From Kribbella capetownensis (lineage in GTDB: Bacteria > Actinomycetota > Actinomycetes > Propionibacteriales > Kribbellaceae): DNA of 64,000 bases. Every line of letters begins with the position of its first letter. Position 1 is the first letter of the stretch. A program made the translations under genes and the position numbers. Of the stretch, positions 42,560 to 50,659 are shown piece after piece. The notes beneath the pieces are model-generated. The model was given only the letters and a program-made list of their open reading frames with translations. It had not been told where the DNA came from and ran no database searches. Location of the stretch: assembly GCF_004331485.1 (NCBI RefSeq), contig NZ_SJKD01000008.1, positions 1 to 64,000 on the forward strand. The letters run 5' to 3'.

Positions 42560-43869
42560 TTGAGCGCGGCCTGAGCGTCCGCGAAGAACTTGGTCACCGC
42601 CTGCGCCACCGTGCTCTTGCCGAAGCCGACGACCTGGTTCGCGTTCGGCAGCGAGGTCTGCAGGAGCTTGCTCGCGCCGGGCGGGTACATCTGCAGTGCC
42701 GCCGGGCCCTTCGACGCGACGAGCGCGTAGTTCTCGAGCACCAGCTTGTTCAGGCCTGTCGCGGACTTCGCGATCGTGGCGCGGATGTCCTCGGGGATCG
42801 GGACGCCGCGGGCCAAGCCCATCGCGTTGGCCGCCTCCGGCTTGCTGGTGAGGAACTTCAGCATCGACACCGCGCCCTCGATGTTCTTGGACTTGGGCGA
42901 GATCGCGAACCAGCCGGCCGGGATGATGTTGGTGCCAGGTTGGGAGCCCGCACCACCGGACGGGAACGTCCCGAGGCTCAACGTGTCCTTCGTCAGGCTC
43001 TGCATCGACGGCAGGCCTCGCGACGTCGCCGTACCGGTGTACGCCGCCTTGCCGACCGTCACCGGGTCGTTCTGGAACCCGGTCGCCGCCGCCGTCAGAG
43101 CCATCGGGACAGCGGCTCCGTTGCCCCGCAGGTCCTGCCAGAGCTGCAGCCAGGCCGCCATGTCGTCCTGGCTGAACCCGAGCGAGCCGGCGTCACCGAA
43201 CAGCGCCTTGCCGCGACCGCGCAGGAAGGACTCGAGGGCGATCGGGCTGCCGCCCTGATCCGCCGTACCGGCCAGCTTGTGACCGCTCTTGCCCCAGACC
43301 TCCGCCATCGTGGCCTTGTACTCGTCGAGCGTCCAGTCGGGGTTCGGCGCGGCCAGGCCGAGAGCTTTGAGCTTCGTGGTGTTGACGATGATGGCCGGCT
43401 GCGTCGCGGCGCCGAGCAGGGCGAAGTAGTACTTGTCATCGGCCTTGATCGTCGTCGACACGTAGTCCGGCATCGAGTCCAGGCCGAGGTCGTCCTTGTA
43501 CTGGTCCAGCGGCTGCACCGCACCGCGCTTGACGTACTCCATCAGGTACGGCAGGTGGATCTGGAACACGTCCGGCGGGTTGCCGCCGGCAACTCGGGTG
43601 GCGAGCTTGTCGTAGTACCCCGAGAACCCGGAGTACTGCGGGTTGACCTTCGCCGCACCCTCGCTCTTCTGGTAGACGTCGAGGGCCTCGATCAGCTTCT
43701 TGTTCTGGTCGCCCTCGCCCCAGAACATCACCTCGAGCGCCGAACTGGATCCGCCGCCGCCCGACGAGGAACCACCGAGGCCGCGGGAGCAGGAGGAGAC
43801 GGCGGCGACTCCGGCCGCCGCGGCACCCAGTTGCAGGAAGGTACGCCGGGACAGGTGTGTGCGGGTCAT
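42556..43869 (-). CDS. Carbohydrate ABC transporter solute-binding lipoprotein
   Basis: A 437-residue binding protein. The N-terminus THLSRRTFLQLGAAAAGVAA has a twin-arginine motif and is followed by the lipobox VSSC and a Gly/Ser spacer (SRGLGGSSSGGGGSSS). The body has the family-1 fold: LEVMFWGEGDQNKKLIEAL, DVFQIHLPYLMEYVKRGAV, AGWFAISPKSKNIEGAVSML. The ATG at 43869 overlaps the sulfatase stop (ATGA). The separate sulfatase gene in front and the permeases behind tie uptake and desulfation into one translational chain. Confidence 0.92.
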   Translation of the reverse strand: MTRTHLSRRTFLQLGAAAAGVAAVSSCSRGLGGSSSGGGGSSSALEVMFWGEGDQNKKLIEALDVYQKSEGAAKVNPQYSGFSGYYDKLATRVAGGNPPDVFQIHLPYLMEYVKRGAVQPLDQYKDDLGLDSMPDYVSTTIKADDKYYFALLGAATQPAIIVNTTKLKALGLAAPNPDWTLDEYKATMAEVWGKSGHKLAGTADQGGSPIALESFLRGRGKALFGDAGSLGFSQDDMAAWLQLWQDLRGNGAAVPMALTAAATGFQNDPVTVGKAAYTGTATSRGLPSMQSLTKDTLSLGTFPSGGAGSQPGTNIIPAGWFAISPKSKNIEGAVSMLKFLTSKPEAANAMGLARGVPIPEDIRATIAKSATGLNKLVLENYALVASKGPAALQMYPPGASKLLQTSLPNANQVVGFGKSTVAQAVTKFFADAQAALK

Positions 43870-45359
43870 GATGTGGCCTTCGCTTTCGATGAGCCGGCGC
43901 GGACCAGGGCCGCGGCGTCGGGAAGTACGTCGGCCACCTCGTCCGCGAGGAGCTTGGCCAGCGACGCCGCCGTCGGTGCTCCTTCGGCCGTGGCCGCGAT
44001 GTTGTGCTGCTCCCAGGGGTCGGCAGCCAGGTCGTACAGCTCGGCCTCGTCGTGAGACCGGAAGATGTAGCGATGATCGGCAGTGCGGACGGACAGGTTC
44101 AGACTGTCTCTCGGGTACTGCCAGTCGCTTGCATGGAACGGGTCTCCGTTTCCACCGGGACGACCGTCGTGCAGCATCGTCTCGGCGGTCACGTAGTCGC
44201 GCGTCGGTGCCGCGGAGTCGGTGCCGAGCATCGCCGCGAACGAACGCCCGTCGTGAACCTCGTGCCAGGGCACGCCGGCGACCTCGGTCAAGGTCGGTCC
44301 GATGTCGCACAGCGACACGAAGTTGGCGTTGCGGCTCTGCCGGCCGTCCGGGTGACGGACGATCAACGGCACCCGCAGGTCTTCCTCGTAGTGCAGCCAG
44401 TGGCCCTTCTCCATCAGCCGGTGTGCGCCCATCAGGTCGCCGTGGTCGGACGTGAAGACGACGACCGTCCGGTTCCACTCGCCCGCGTCCTCGAGGTATT
44501 GGCGGATCCGGCCGAACTGGCTGTCGACGAGAGCGCACAGCCCGAGGTAGTGGCTGGTGACCTCGATCCAGTCCTGTTCGGTGAGGTCTTCGAAGTCGCG
44601 GGCGAAGTGTGACTCCCGTACCTCGCGCGGCTTGGTCGCCGTACCCGTCGACCAACTCTCTGGGAGCCGCACCTGATCGCGATCGATGAGGTTGTCGTAC
44701 GGGCTCGGCACCAGCATCGGGAAGTGCGGAGCGTTGAACGAACACACGGCCAGCCACGGCTTGTCCGAGGGACGCTGGTCGAGCGCGGCCAGGAACGTGT
44801 CGCACTGCCAGTTCTCGAGGAAGGACTCCAGCGGGACACTCGAGGTCGCGTACGGCCGCTCGGCGAGCGCCTCGAGGTCAGGCGCGGTCAGGTTCTCGAT
44901 GTGGTCCGGGTCGAACGCATACCCTCGTTCGCCCGCCCAGGAGCGGTACTCCTCGATGTACCGGCCACGATCCTGACCACGCAGTACGGCGGGAATCGCA
45001 CTGCTGTCCGCCCACCCCATCTGCTCCGGCGTCGTACCGGGAACGTGCCACTTGCCGTTGTAGTGCGTGTGATAGCCCGCGGCGGCGAACGCCTGCGCGA
45101 CGCCCGCGGTACGCAACTGCGGCTCGATCGGCCGCCAGTTCCCCAGTACGCCGTGATGCCGTGGCATCAGGCCGGTCCACAGACTCGTCCGCGCCGGGCA
45201 GCACAGCGGGAACGGCGTGTAGCACGCGTCGAAGACGGTCGACTCCCCCGCCAGGTCGTCCAGGTACGGCGTCCGCGCCGCGGGGTTGCCGGTCCAGCCC
45301 ATCGTGTTCCAGCTCTGCTCGTCAGCCATGACGACGAGCACGTTCAGACGGTCGGTCAC
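43866..45359 (-). CDS. Sulfatase (type I), first gene of the long operon
   Basis: A 497-residue sulfatase from the GTG at 45359, preferred over GTG 45368 because AAGGTGAG lies upstream of it. LNVLVVMADEQSWNTMGWTG opens the metal site; the modifiable Cys52 is in FPLCCPARTSLWTGLMPRHH (C-C-P-A-R). VVVFTSDHGDLMGAHRLMEK and VRHPDGRQSRNANFV follow. No signal peptide. Related more to the choline/heparan-type branch than the arylsulfatase at 36105. Its position as first gene means it is translated at high level together with the binding protein. The preferred sulfate ester is unknown. Confidence 0.9.
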   Translation of the reverse strand: MTDRLNVLVVMADEQSWNTMGWTGNPAARTPYLDDLAGESTVFDACYTPFPLCCPARTSLWTGLMPRHHGVLGNWRPIEPQLRTAGVAQAFAAAGYHTHYNGKWHVPGTTPEQMGWADSSAIPAVLRGQDRGRYIEEYRSWAGERGYAFDPDHIENLTAPDLEALAERPYATSSVPLESFLENWQCDTFLAALDQRPSDKPWLAVCSFNAPHFPMLVPSPYDNLIDRDQVRLPESWSTGTATKPREVRESHFARDFEDLTEQDWIEVTSHYLGLCALVDSQFGRIRQYLEDAGEWNRTVVVFTSDHGDLMGAHRLMEKGHWLHYEEDLRVPLIVRHPDGRQSRNANFVSLCDIGPTLTEVAGVPWHEVHDGRSFAAMLGTDSAAPTRDYVTAETMLHDGRPGGNGDPFHASDWQYPRDSLNLSVRTADHRYIFRSHDEAELYDLAADPWEQHNIAATAEGAPTAASLAKLLADEVADVLPDAAALVRAGSSKAKATS

Positions 45360-45388
45360 ACGTCTCACCTTGTCAGGGGGTCAGCGGC

Positions 45389-45490
45389 TTTACTTCCAGC
45401 TGAAGTTAATTCCCCGCACCGACCCTGTCAACCACTGGCGCCAAGGGTTGACATCCCTGCGGACCGGCATTAACTTCAACCGGAAGGAAA
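45389..45490. promoter_or_regulatory. Mirror-symmetric promoter pair with two ROK-type operators
   Basis: Minus strand: TTGACA (45431-45426), 17 bases, TAACTT (45408-45403), driving the sulfatase operon. Plus strand: TTGACA (45448-45453), 17 bases, TAACTT (45471-45476). Each -10 lies in the first arm of an inverted repeat with a five-base spacer: TTTACTTC/GAAGTTAA (45389-45409) and TTAACTTC/GAAGGAAA (45470-45490). Between them TGTCAACC (45426-45433) and GGTTGACA (45446-45453) are exact complements, so the whole is a 100-base imperfect palindrome. Only the minus promoter has a gene in front of it. Confidence 0.72.
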
Positions 45491-45531
45491 ACCGTGTCAT
45501 TTCCCCTTTGTTGCCTAGAACAACAAGATGG

Positions 45532-46326
45532 TCAGCGGGACAGCAGCTTGGCAACCCCTGGCAGGACCTGGTCGACCGGTCCGCTGAGGCCGCATTCCAT
45601 CGCCAGCCAGCCGCTGTAGCCGATGGCTTCCAGAGCTTGCAGGGTTTCCGGCCAGTCGTAGTGACCGGCACCGGGCTCCAGGCGGTTGCTGTCGCCGAGC
45701 TGGACGTGGCCGATCCGCGAACCGGCCCGCCTGATCGACTCGCCGACGCGGGCTTCCTCGATCGACATGTGGAAGGTGTCCGCGGTGATCATGACTCCGG
45801 GCGATCCGACCTCCTCGACCACCGAGACCGCATCGGCCAACTGGTTGATCACGAAGTCCTCGAACCGGTTCAACGGTTCCAGGTAGACCTTGGCGCCGAC
45901 GGACTCGGCGTGCTCACCCACTTCACGCAACGCCTCGACCAGTGCCGTCCGCGAGTCCTCCACCGAGCGCGGCGGGACGAACGGCGGCAACCGCCGGGAG
46001 AACAGACCGAAGGCGTGCGGCGACACGATGCCGGTGCCGCCCGCTGCCACGATCGTGCTCAACTGGATCTTGAGTTGCTCGATCGCATCACGGCGACGGT
46101 CGGCGTCGAAGTCGCCGATGAAGTGGTCCATGTGAACGACCGCGGTCGGCATCTGTACGCCGGCGTCACGGGCCCGTCGCAGTTCGTCGATCCGGGCTCC
46201 GAAGATCCCGTCGCCGCGGGCGGACAGTTCGATGCCGTCGAAGCCGACCGTCCGCACGAAGGCGAACTTCTCCTCCAGCGTCTCGCCGGGCAGCGTCAGC
46301 TCGGCGGCCGCGAGCCGGAAGCTCAT
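45532..46326 (-). CDS. Sugar phosphate isomerase/epimerase (xylose isomerase-like TIM barrel)
   Basis: A 264-residue AP-endonuclease-2/IolE-like TIM barrel. FAFVRTVGFDGIELSARGDG is the early strand. Metal-binding residues appear as Glu in VYLEPLNRFEDFV, Asp and His in VMITADTFHMSIEEA, His in IGHVQLGDSNR and Glu in WLAMECGLSG. These are the positions used by keto-sugar epimerases and isomerases. It overlaps the MDR dehydrogenase gene by four bases and is last in locus C. It probably isomerises the product of that dehydrogenase. The plus-strand promoter at 45448 fires toward its 3' end. Confidence 0.85.
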   Translation of the reverse strand: MSFRLAAAELTLPGETLEEKFAFVRTVGFDGIELSARGDGIFGARIDELRRARDAGVQMPTAVVHMDHFIGDFDADRRRDAIEQLKIQLSTIVAAGGTGIVSPHAFGLFSRRLPPFVPPRSVEDSRTALVEALREVGEHAESVGAKVYLEPLNRFEDFVINQLADAVSVVEEVGSPGVMITADTFHMSIEEARVGESIRRAGSRIGHVQLGDSNRLEPGAGHYDWPETLQALEAIGYSGWLAMECGLSGPVDQVLPGVAKLLSR

Positions 46327-47375
46327 GCGGTCACCTCCTGGTCGAAGCTGAGCACGACCTGCAACGCATCCTGTGGACGTTCATCGAGCATCTGGAAGGC
46401 CTCCGCGGCTTGAGCAATCGGGACAGTGTGGGTGATGAGGTCGGTCACGTTCAGCCGCTTGTCCGCGGCGAGCTGGATCGCGGTTCTTGCCAGTCGGTCG
46501 TAGTTCCAGCGGTGCTGCAACGCCGGCGCGACACCCGAGATCTGCGAGCCGATCAGTGACACTCGGTTGTGGTGGAACTCCTCGCCCAGCCGCAGGCCGG
46601 CGCCCTCGCCTTGCATGAAGCCGGCGACGCAGACCCGGGAGCTGTAGGCGACCGACCGGACCGCCTCGTGCAGGGCGTGGTAACTGCCCGACACCTCTAG
46701 GCACACATCGGCGCCGCGGCCTTCGGTCAGGTCACGGATCCGCTCGGCGACCCCACCATCCGCGGGATCGAGCACAGCATCGGCGCCGAGGTCCAGCGCC
46801 AGTTGACGGCGGGCCGGGAGTCCGTCGACCGCGATCACCCGGCCGCCGTTCAGCCGGGCCAGCTGAGCAGCCAGTTGCCCGGGTACGCCGAGGCCGAAGA
46901 CCGCGATCGTCTCGCCGATGTGGATGTCGGCGTCGAGCACCAGGTTCAGCGCGATCCCACCGATCTGGCTGAAGATTCCGACTCGCGGATCAACAGTCGC
47001 GTCGAGAATCCGCTGCGCGGCCCAGGCCGCCTTCTTGACCGTATGGCTGCGATGTCCCCAGGTTCCCCAGATCACGTCGCCGACGCTGACGCCCTCAGCC
47101 GCAGCACCGAGCGAGACGACCTCGCCGACCTCCTCGTACCCCCAACCGTCGACGGGGTAGCTGACCGACGTGTCCCCCTCGACGAAGAGCCGGGAGTCGT
47201 CGTTCCATCGCTTGTTCAGGTACGGGTTGCTGCCGCGGTACGCCGTCAGTTCGGTGCCTGCGGAGATACCGGAGTACAGGGTGCGAATCAGGACCTCGTC
47301 CGGTTGCGGGGTGCGCTCGATGTCGGGCACGACCTCCGCGACGCGGGGTGAGCTGAATCTGACCAGGGATGGCAT
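46323..47375 (-). CDS. Medium-chain dehydrogenase/reductase lacking the catalytic zinc cysteine
   Basis: A 350-residue MDR protein. The GroES-like part has TLYSGISAGTELTAYRG where zinc alcohol dehydrogenases carry a Cys ligand, and GWGYEEVGEVVSLG. The structural-zinc Cys lobe is also missing. The Rossmann part is TIAVFGLGVPGQLAAQLARL with Asp in VIAVDGLPARRQL, favouring NAD(H). This resembles the actinobacterial 'zinc-binding' MDR branch related to BchC/scyllo-inosose-type dehydrogenases that lost zinc. Probably oxidises a sugar or cyclitol imported by the linked transporter. Overlaps the isomerase by four bases. Confidence 0.82.
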   Translation of the reverse strand: MPSLVRFSSPRVAEVVPDIERTPQPDEVLIRTLYSGISAGTELTAYRGSNPYLNKRWNDDSRLFVEGDTSVSYPVDGWGYEEVGEVVSLGAAAEGVSVGDVIWGTWGHRSHTVKKAAWAAQRILDATVDPRVGIFSQIGGIALNLVLDADIHIGETIAVFGLGVPGQLAAQLARLNGGRVIAVDGLPARRQLALDLGADAVLDPADGGVAERIRDLTEGRGADVCLEVSGSYHALHEAVRSVAYSSRVCVAGFMQGEGAGLRLGEEFHHNRVSLIGSQISGVAPALQHRWNYDRLARTAIQLAADKRLNVTDLITHTVPIAQAAEAFQMLDERPQDALQVVLSFDQEVTA

Positions 47376-47407
47376 AGGTCTCCTTCGGAACTGCGTTGTG
47401 CGATGGG

Positions 47408-48304
47408 TCAGCCCTTGACGGCGCCGGACATGAATCCCTGCGTGACTTGGCGTTGGAGGACGACGAAGATCACGATCACCGGGACGATGGTGATCAAGGT
47501 GCCGGCCGCGAGCGGTCCGATGTCCATCGAGCGGCCGCCGGTGAAGTTGTACAGACCGGCCGTGAGGGGCCGGTACTTCCCGCTGGGCAGGTAGAGCAAC
47601 GGCACCAGGAAGTTGTTCCAGTTGCTCAGGAACGTGAAGACCGCCAGCGCGGCGGCACCCGAGCTCACCATCGGCACCATCACCTGCGCGAAGATGCGGC
47701 TCTCGGAGGCGCCGTCGATCCGCGCCGCCTGCTCCAGTTCTTCGGGCAGATCGGAGAAGAAGGCCCGCATGAAGAACGTCCCGAACGACAGGTTGGTCGA
47801 GATCAGGACGAGATTGGCGCCGACCAGGCTGTCCAGCAGGCCCATCGACCGGAGCTGGAAGTACAGCGGGATCATGTAGGTGAAGAACGGCACCAGCAGC
47901 CCGAGTACGACGAGATAGAAGACGACCGTCCGTCCCGGGAAAGGCAGGCGGGCGAACGCGTAGCCGGCCATCGTCGAGATCACGATCACGACCGCCGTAC
48001 TCGGCACGGTCAGCAGCACGCTGTCGAGCAGATAGCTGCTGAACCCCCCGACCGTCCAGGCCGAGCGCAGATTCTCCAGTGAGAACGAGGAGAACAATCC
48101 GAACGGATCGCTCCGTACGTCCTGCGGTGTCTTGAGTGCCGTGGAGATGATCAGCAGCACCGGGAACAGTGTCAGCGCCGCCATCGCGATCAGCGCCAGG
48201 TGACGGACCGCGAGATCCGTGGACCGGCGGACTGCATGCCGGCGGAACTCCACCTGCTCGCTGGATCGACTGCGGCGGGACACGGCGACAGGCAGATCGG
48301 CCAT
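47408..48304 (-). CDS. Carbohydrate ABC transporter permease (MalG type)
   Basis: A 298-residue permease starting MADLPVAVSRRSRSSEQV with helices from VRHLALIAMAALTLFPVLLI. The EAA loop is ELEQAARIDGASESRIFAQV followed by MVPMVSS. ATG 48304 overlaps the stop of the upstream permease by one base (TGATG). Third MalG-type protein in the window; about as different from the other two as they are from each other, arguing against recent duplication. Partner ATPase not in the window. Confidence 0.92.
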   Translation of the reverse strand: MADLPVAVSRRSRSSEQVEFRRHAVRRSTDLAVRHLALIAMAALTLFPVLLIISTALKTPQDVRSDPFGLFSSFSLENLRSAWTVGGFSSYLLDSVLLTVPSTAVVIVISTMAGYAFARLPFPGRTVVFYLVVLGLLVPFFTYMIPLYFQLRSMGLLDSLVGANLVLISTNLSFGTFFMRAFFSDLPEELEQAARIDGASESRIFAQVMVPMVSSGAAALAVFTFLSNWNNFLVPLLYLPSGKYRPLTAGLYNFTGGRSMDIGPLAAGTLITIVPVIVIFVVLQRQVTQGFMSGAVKG

Positions 48305-49221
48305 CAAGCCCCCAGCCCTTGCAGGGACAGCCGTCGCTGGAGGCGGTTCAGCATGATGGTGAACGGCACAGCCAGGACCGTGATCAGCAGCGCCAGCACA
48401 GTGCCGTAGCTGATCCGGTTGAGCTGGAACGCGCTCGAGTACGCGTACGTCCCGAGTACTTCGGTGGCATCGGCCGGTCCACCGCCGGTCATGATGAAGA
48501 TGATGTCGAAGACGCTGAACCCGCCGACCAGCGTCAGGGTCAGAACCATCAGGAAGACCGGCATGATCTGCGGCAACAGGATGTGCCACAGCCGCTGGCC
48601 GGCGTTCGCACCGTCGATCCGGGCGGCGTCGACGAGTTCCACGTCGACGTTGCGCAGCGCGGACAGGATGATCATGATGACGAAGCCGCAGGTCGCCCAG
48701 ATCGCGGTGGCGAGGACGGCGAAGATCGCGGTGTCCGGATCCCCGAGCCAGCCGCGGCTCCAACTGCCGAGACCGACGGCCCCGAGCACCCGGTTGATCC
48801 AGCCGTTGACCGGGTCGTAGATCCAGCCCCAGACGATGCCGATCGCCACCCCGGGCAGCATGAACGGCAGGAAGAACAGCAGCCGGTACGCCGCCCCGCC
48901 GCCGCGACTGGACCAGATCAGGACGGCCACCAGCAGCCCGATGATCATCGGCGCGGCGGTGCCGATCCCGATCCAGATCGCGTTGTTGCCCAGTGCGTGC
49001 CAGGTCGCGGAGTCGGTGAACATCTCGGTGAAGTTGTTCAGCCCGACGAACGGCGGGGTTGGATCGAGGCCGTCGAAGTCGACCACCGCGTAGTAGAGCG
49101 CGTTGACCATCGGGAACACGAAGAACACCGCGGTGATCACCGCCACCGGAAGCGCGAGCAGGATGCCGAGTCGCGCCTGGGCCCTGCGGGTGACCGGAGG
49201 AACGTTGCTGACGGCACCCAT
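48304..49221 (-). CDS. Carbohydrate ABC transporter permease (MalF type)
   Basis: A 305-residue permease with the first helix RLGILLALPVAVITAVFFVF and EAA loop ELVDAARIDGANAGQRLWHI followed by LLPQIMP. It lies one base behind the binding-protein gene and overlaps the MalG-type gene by one base. Together these form the locus-C importer, controlled with a LacI repressor rather than a ROK protein. Confidence 0.92.
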   Translation of the reverse strand: MGAVSNVPPVTRRAQARLGILLALPVAVITAVFFVFPMVNALYYAVVDFDGLDPTPPFVGLNNFTEMFTDSATWHALGNNAIWIGIGTAAPMIIGLLVAVLIWSSRGGGAAYRLLFFLPFMLPGVAIGIVWGWIYDPVNGWINRVLGAVGLGSWSRGWLGDPDTAIFAVLATAIWATCGFVIMIILSALRNVDVELVDAARIDGANAGQRLWHILLPQIMPVFLMVLTLTLVGGFSVFDIIFIMTGGGPADATEVLGTYAYSSAFQLNRISYGTVLALLITVLAVPFTIMLNRLQRRLSLQGLGA

Positions 49222-49222
49222 C

Positions 49223-50527
49223 CTATTTCGCCGACTTCTCGTACGCCGTCTGCAGCTGGGCGGCGACCTTCGCCGGCTCGGACTGGTCGCTCAGGATGCC
49301 CTGGATGCCCTTCCACATGGCGTTGTTGAACACGTCGGTGGTCAGGACGTCGATGTTGTACCCGAAGTCACCGGTGCCGTTGGCGATCTTGGCCGAGTCG
49401 TCCAGGACCTGCTTGAACAACGGCGACGCCTTCATGCCGGCGGTGTCGATGGGATAGGCCGGGATGTCCTGCAGCTTCTCGGCGGCCCAGCGGCCGTGTT
49501 CGGCGGTGAGCAGGTAGTCCAGGAACTTGATCGACGCGTCCGCTTTCTTCGTCGACGCGGAGACGAACGTGCCCGCCCCGAGACCACCGCTGAAGATGCC
49601 CGCTCCGTCCTGGGCCGGGAACGGAATGAAGCCGACGTCGAACTTGGCGTTCCGCTCGATGTCCAGAGCCAGCCAACTGCCGGTCGGGTCCATCGCGGCC
49701 TTGCCGGAGTAGAACAGCGCGTTCGCGTTGTCGTAGCTGACCGCTGCCGGTGAGGGAGTCAGCAGACCCTTGTCGTTCCACTGCTTCCAGACCGCCAGCG
49801 AATCCACCACCGGCTGGGTGTTCCACGACGTACGGCCGTTGAGCAGGTCGTCCATGCCCTTCGACCCGACCGCGCTGGACAGCGCCATGCTGAGCAGATG
49901 GCCGCCCTGCCAGCCTTCCTTGTCGCTGACGGCGAACGGGACGACGTTGTTCTGCTTGAGCTTCTCGGCCGCGGCGGTCAGGTCGGCGAGGTTCTGCGGC
50001 TGGGCGATCCCGTGCTTCGCGAACAGGGTCTTGTTGTAGAAGATGCCGACTTCCTCGATCTGGCTCGGCACCCCGACGATCTTGCCGTCGAAGGTGACGC
50101 GCTTCTTGGCGAAGTCGTAGATCGGCCACTTGTGCTCGGCGTACGCACCGGTCAGGTCGTACACCAGCCCTGCCTTGGCCAGGGCGCCGGCGAAGCCCGG
50201 TCCGGTGTCGTATCCGAAGACGTCAGGACCCTCACCGGAGCGCAGTTGGGTCTGCAGGACGGTCCGGACGTTCTCGCTCGGGATGACGTCGAGCTTCACC
50301 GTGATGCCCTGGTTCTTCGACTCGAACGTCTTCAGGTCGGACTTGATCAACTCCAGGTCCGCCGGATCCTCCGGCTGCCCGATCATGTACCGGATCTCCT
50401 GCCGGCTGCCGGTGTCCTGCTCGACGGTCCCGGACCCGGTGCCTGGCGCGCCGCCGGTACAGGCCGCGCTGGCGAAGAGTGCTCCGGTGGTCAGCATGAT
50501 CGAGGCGACGTACGCGATCTTCTTCAC
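49223..50527 (-). CDS. Carbohydrate ABC transporter solute-binding lipoprotein
   Basis: A 434-residue binding protein. Start GTG at 50525-50527 gives a classical Sec lipoprotein signal: KKIAYVASIMLTTGALFA with lipobox SAAC and a Gly/Ser/Thr spacer. A longer open frame exists, but its extra 34 residues are not a signal peptide. The body reads LKTFESKNQGITVKLDVIP, LRSGEGPDVFGYDTGPGFAG and YSGKAAMDPTGSWLALDIE, family-1 type. Unlike the other two binding proteins it has no twin-arginine motif. It is the first gene of locus C behind two tandem LacI-type palindromes. Confidence 0.9.
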   Translation of the reverse strand: MKKIAYVASIMLTTGALFASAACTGGAPGTGSGTVEQDTGSRQEIRYMIGQPEDPADLELIKSDLKTFESKNQGITVKLDVIPSENVRTVLQTQLRSGEGPDVFGYDTGPGFAGALAKAGLVYDLTGAYAEHKWPIYDFAKKRVTFDGKIVGVPSQIEEVGIFYNKTLFAKHGIAQPQNLADLTAAAEKLKQNNVVPFAVSDKEGWQGGHLLSMALSSAVGSKGMDDLLNGRTSWNTQPVVDSLAVWKQWNDKGLLTPSPAAVSYDNANALFYSGKAAMDPTGSWLALDIERNAKFDVGFIPFPAQDGAGIFSGGLGAGTFVSASTKKADASIKFLDYLLTAEHGRWAAEKLQDIPAYPIDTAGMKASPLFKQVLDDSAKIANGTGDFGYNIDVLTTDVFNNAMWKGIQGILSDQSEPAKVAAQLQTAYEKSAK

Positions 50528-50569
50528 GAGCCCACTTCCCTGTCGGCGGCGGCACTGCATCGGAAGCGT

Positions 50570-50598
50570 TTCTAACGTTAGAAGTTCTAACGTTAGAA
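50570..50598. promoter_or_regulatory. Tandem LacI-type operators (TTCTAACGTTAGAA twice)
   Basis: Two identical perfect 14-base palindromes, 50570-50583 and 50585-50598, separated by one base, so the centres are 15 bases apart. Both have the AACGTT centre typical of LacI-family sites. They lie 43-71 bases before the binding-protein gene and 62-90 bases before the divergent LacI gene, so they can control both. Confidence 0.82.
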
Positions 50599-50659
50599 GT
50601 ATGCTGACCGGGCTCGTGGGCTCTGTCAAGATGTGGCTGATGTAGTCGAAGGGAGAACG

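Noticed and set aside
45532..46326. Plus-strand gene driven by the promoter at 45448-45476
   Set aside because: The plus-strand frame at 45286-46413 is the complement of the well-supported isomerase gene and shows no family pattern. No independent short gene is convincing.
50570..50598. Short tandem repeat resembling a CRISPR unit
   Set aside because: Only two copies, no spacers, no cas genes; each copy is a perfect palindrome typical of LacI operators.
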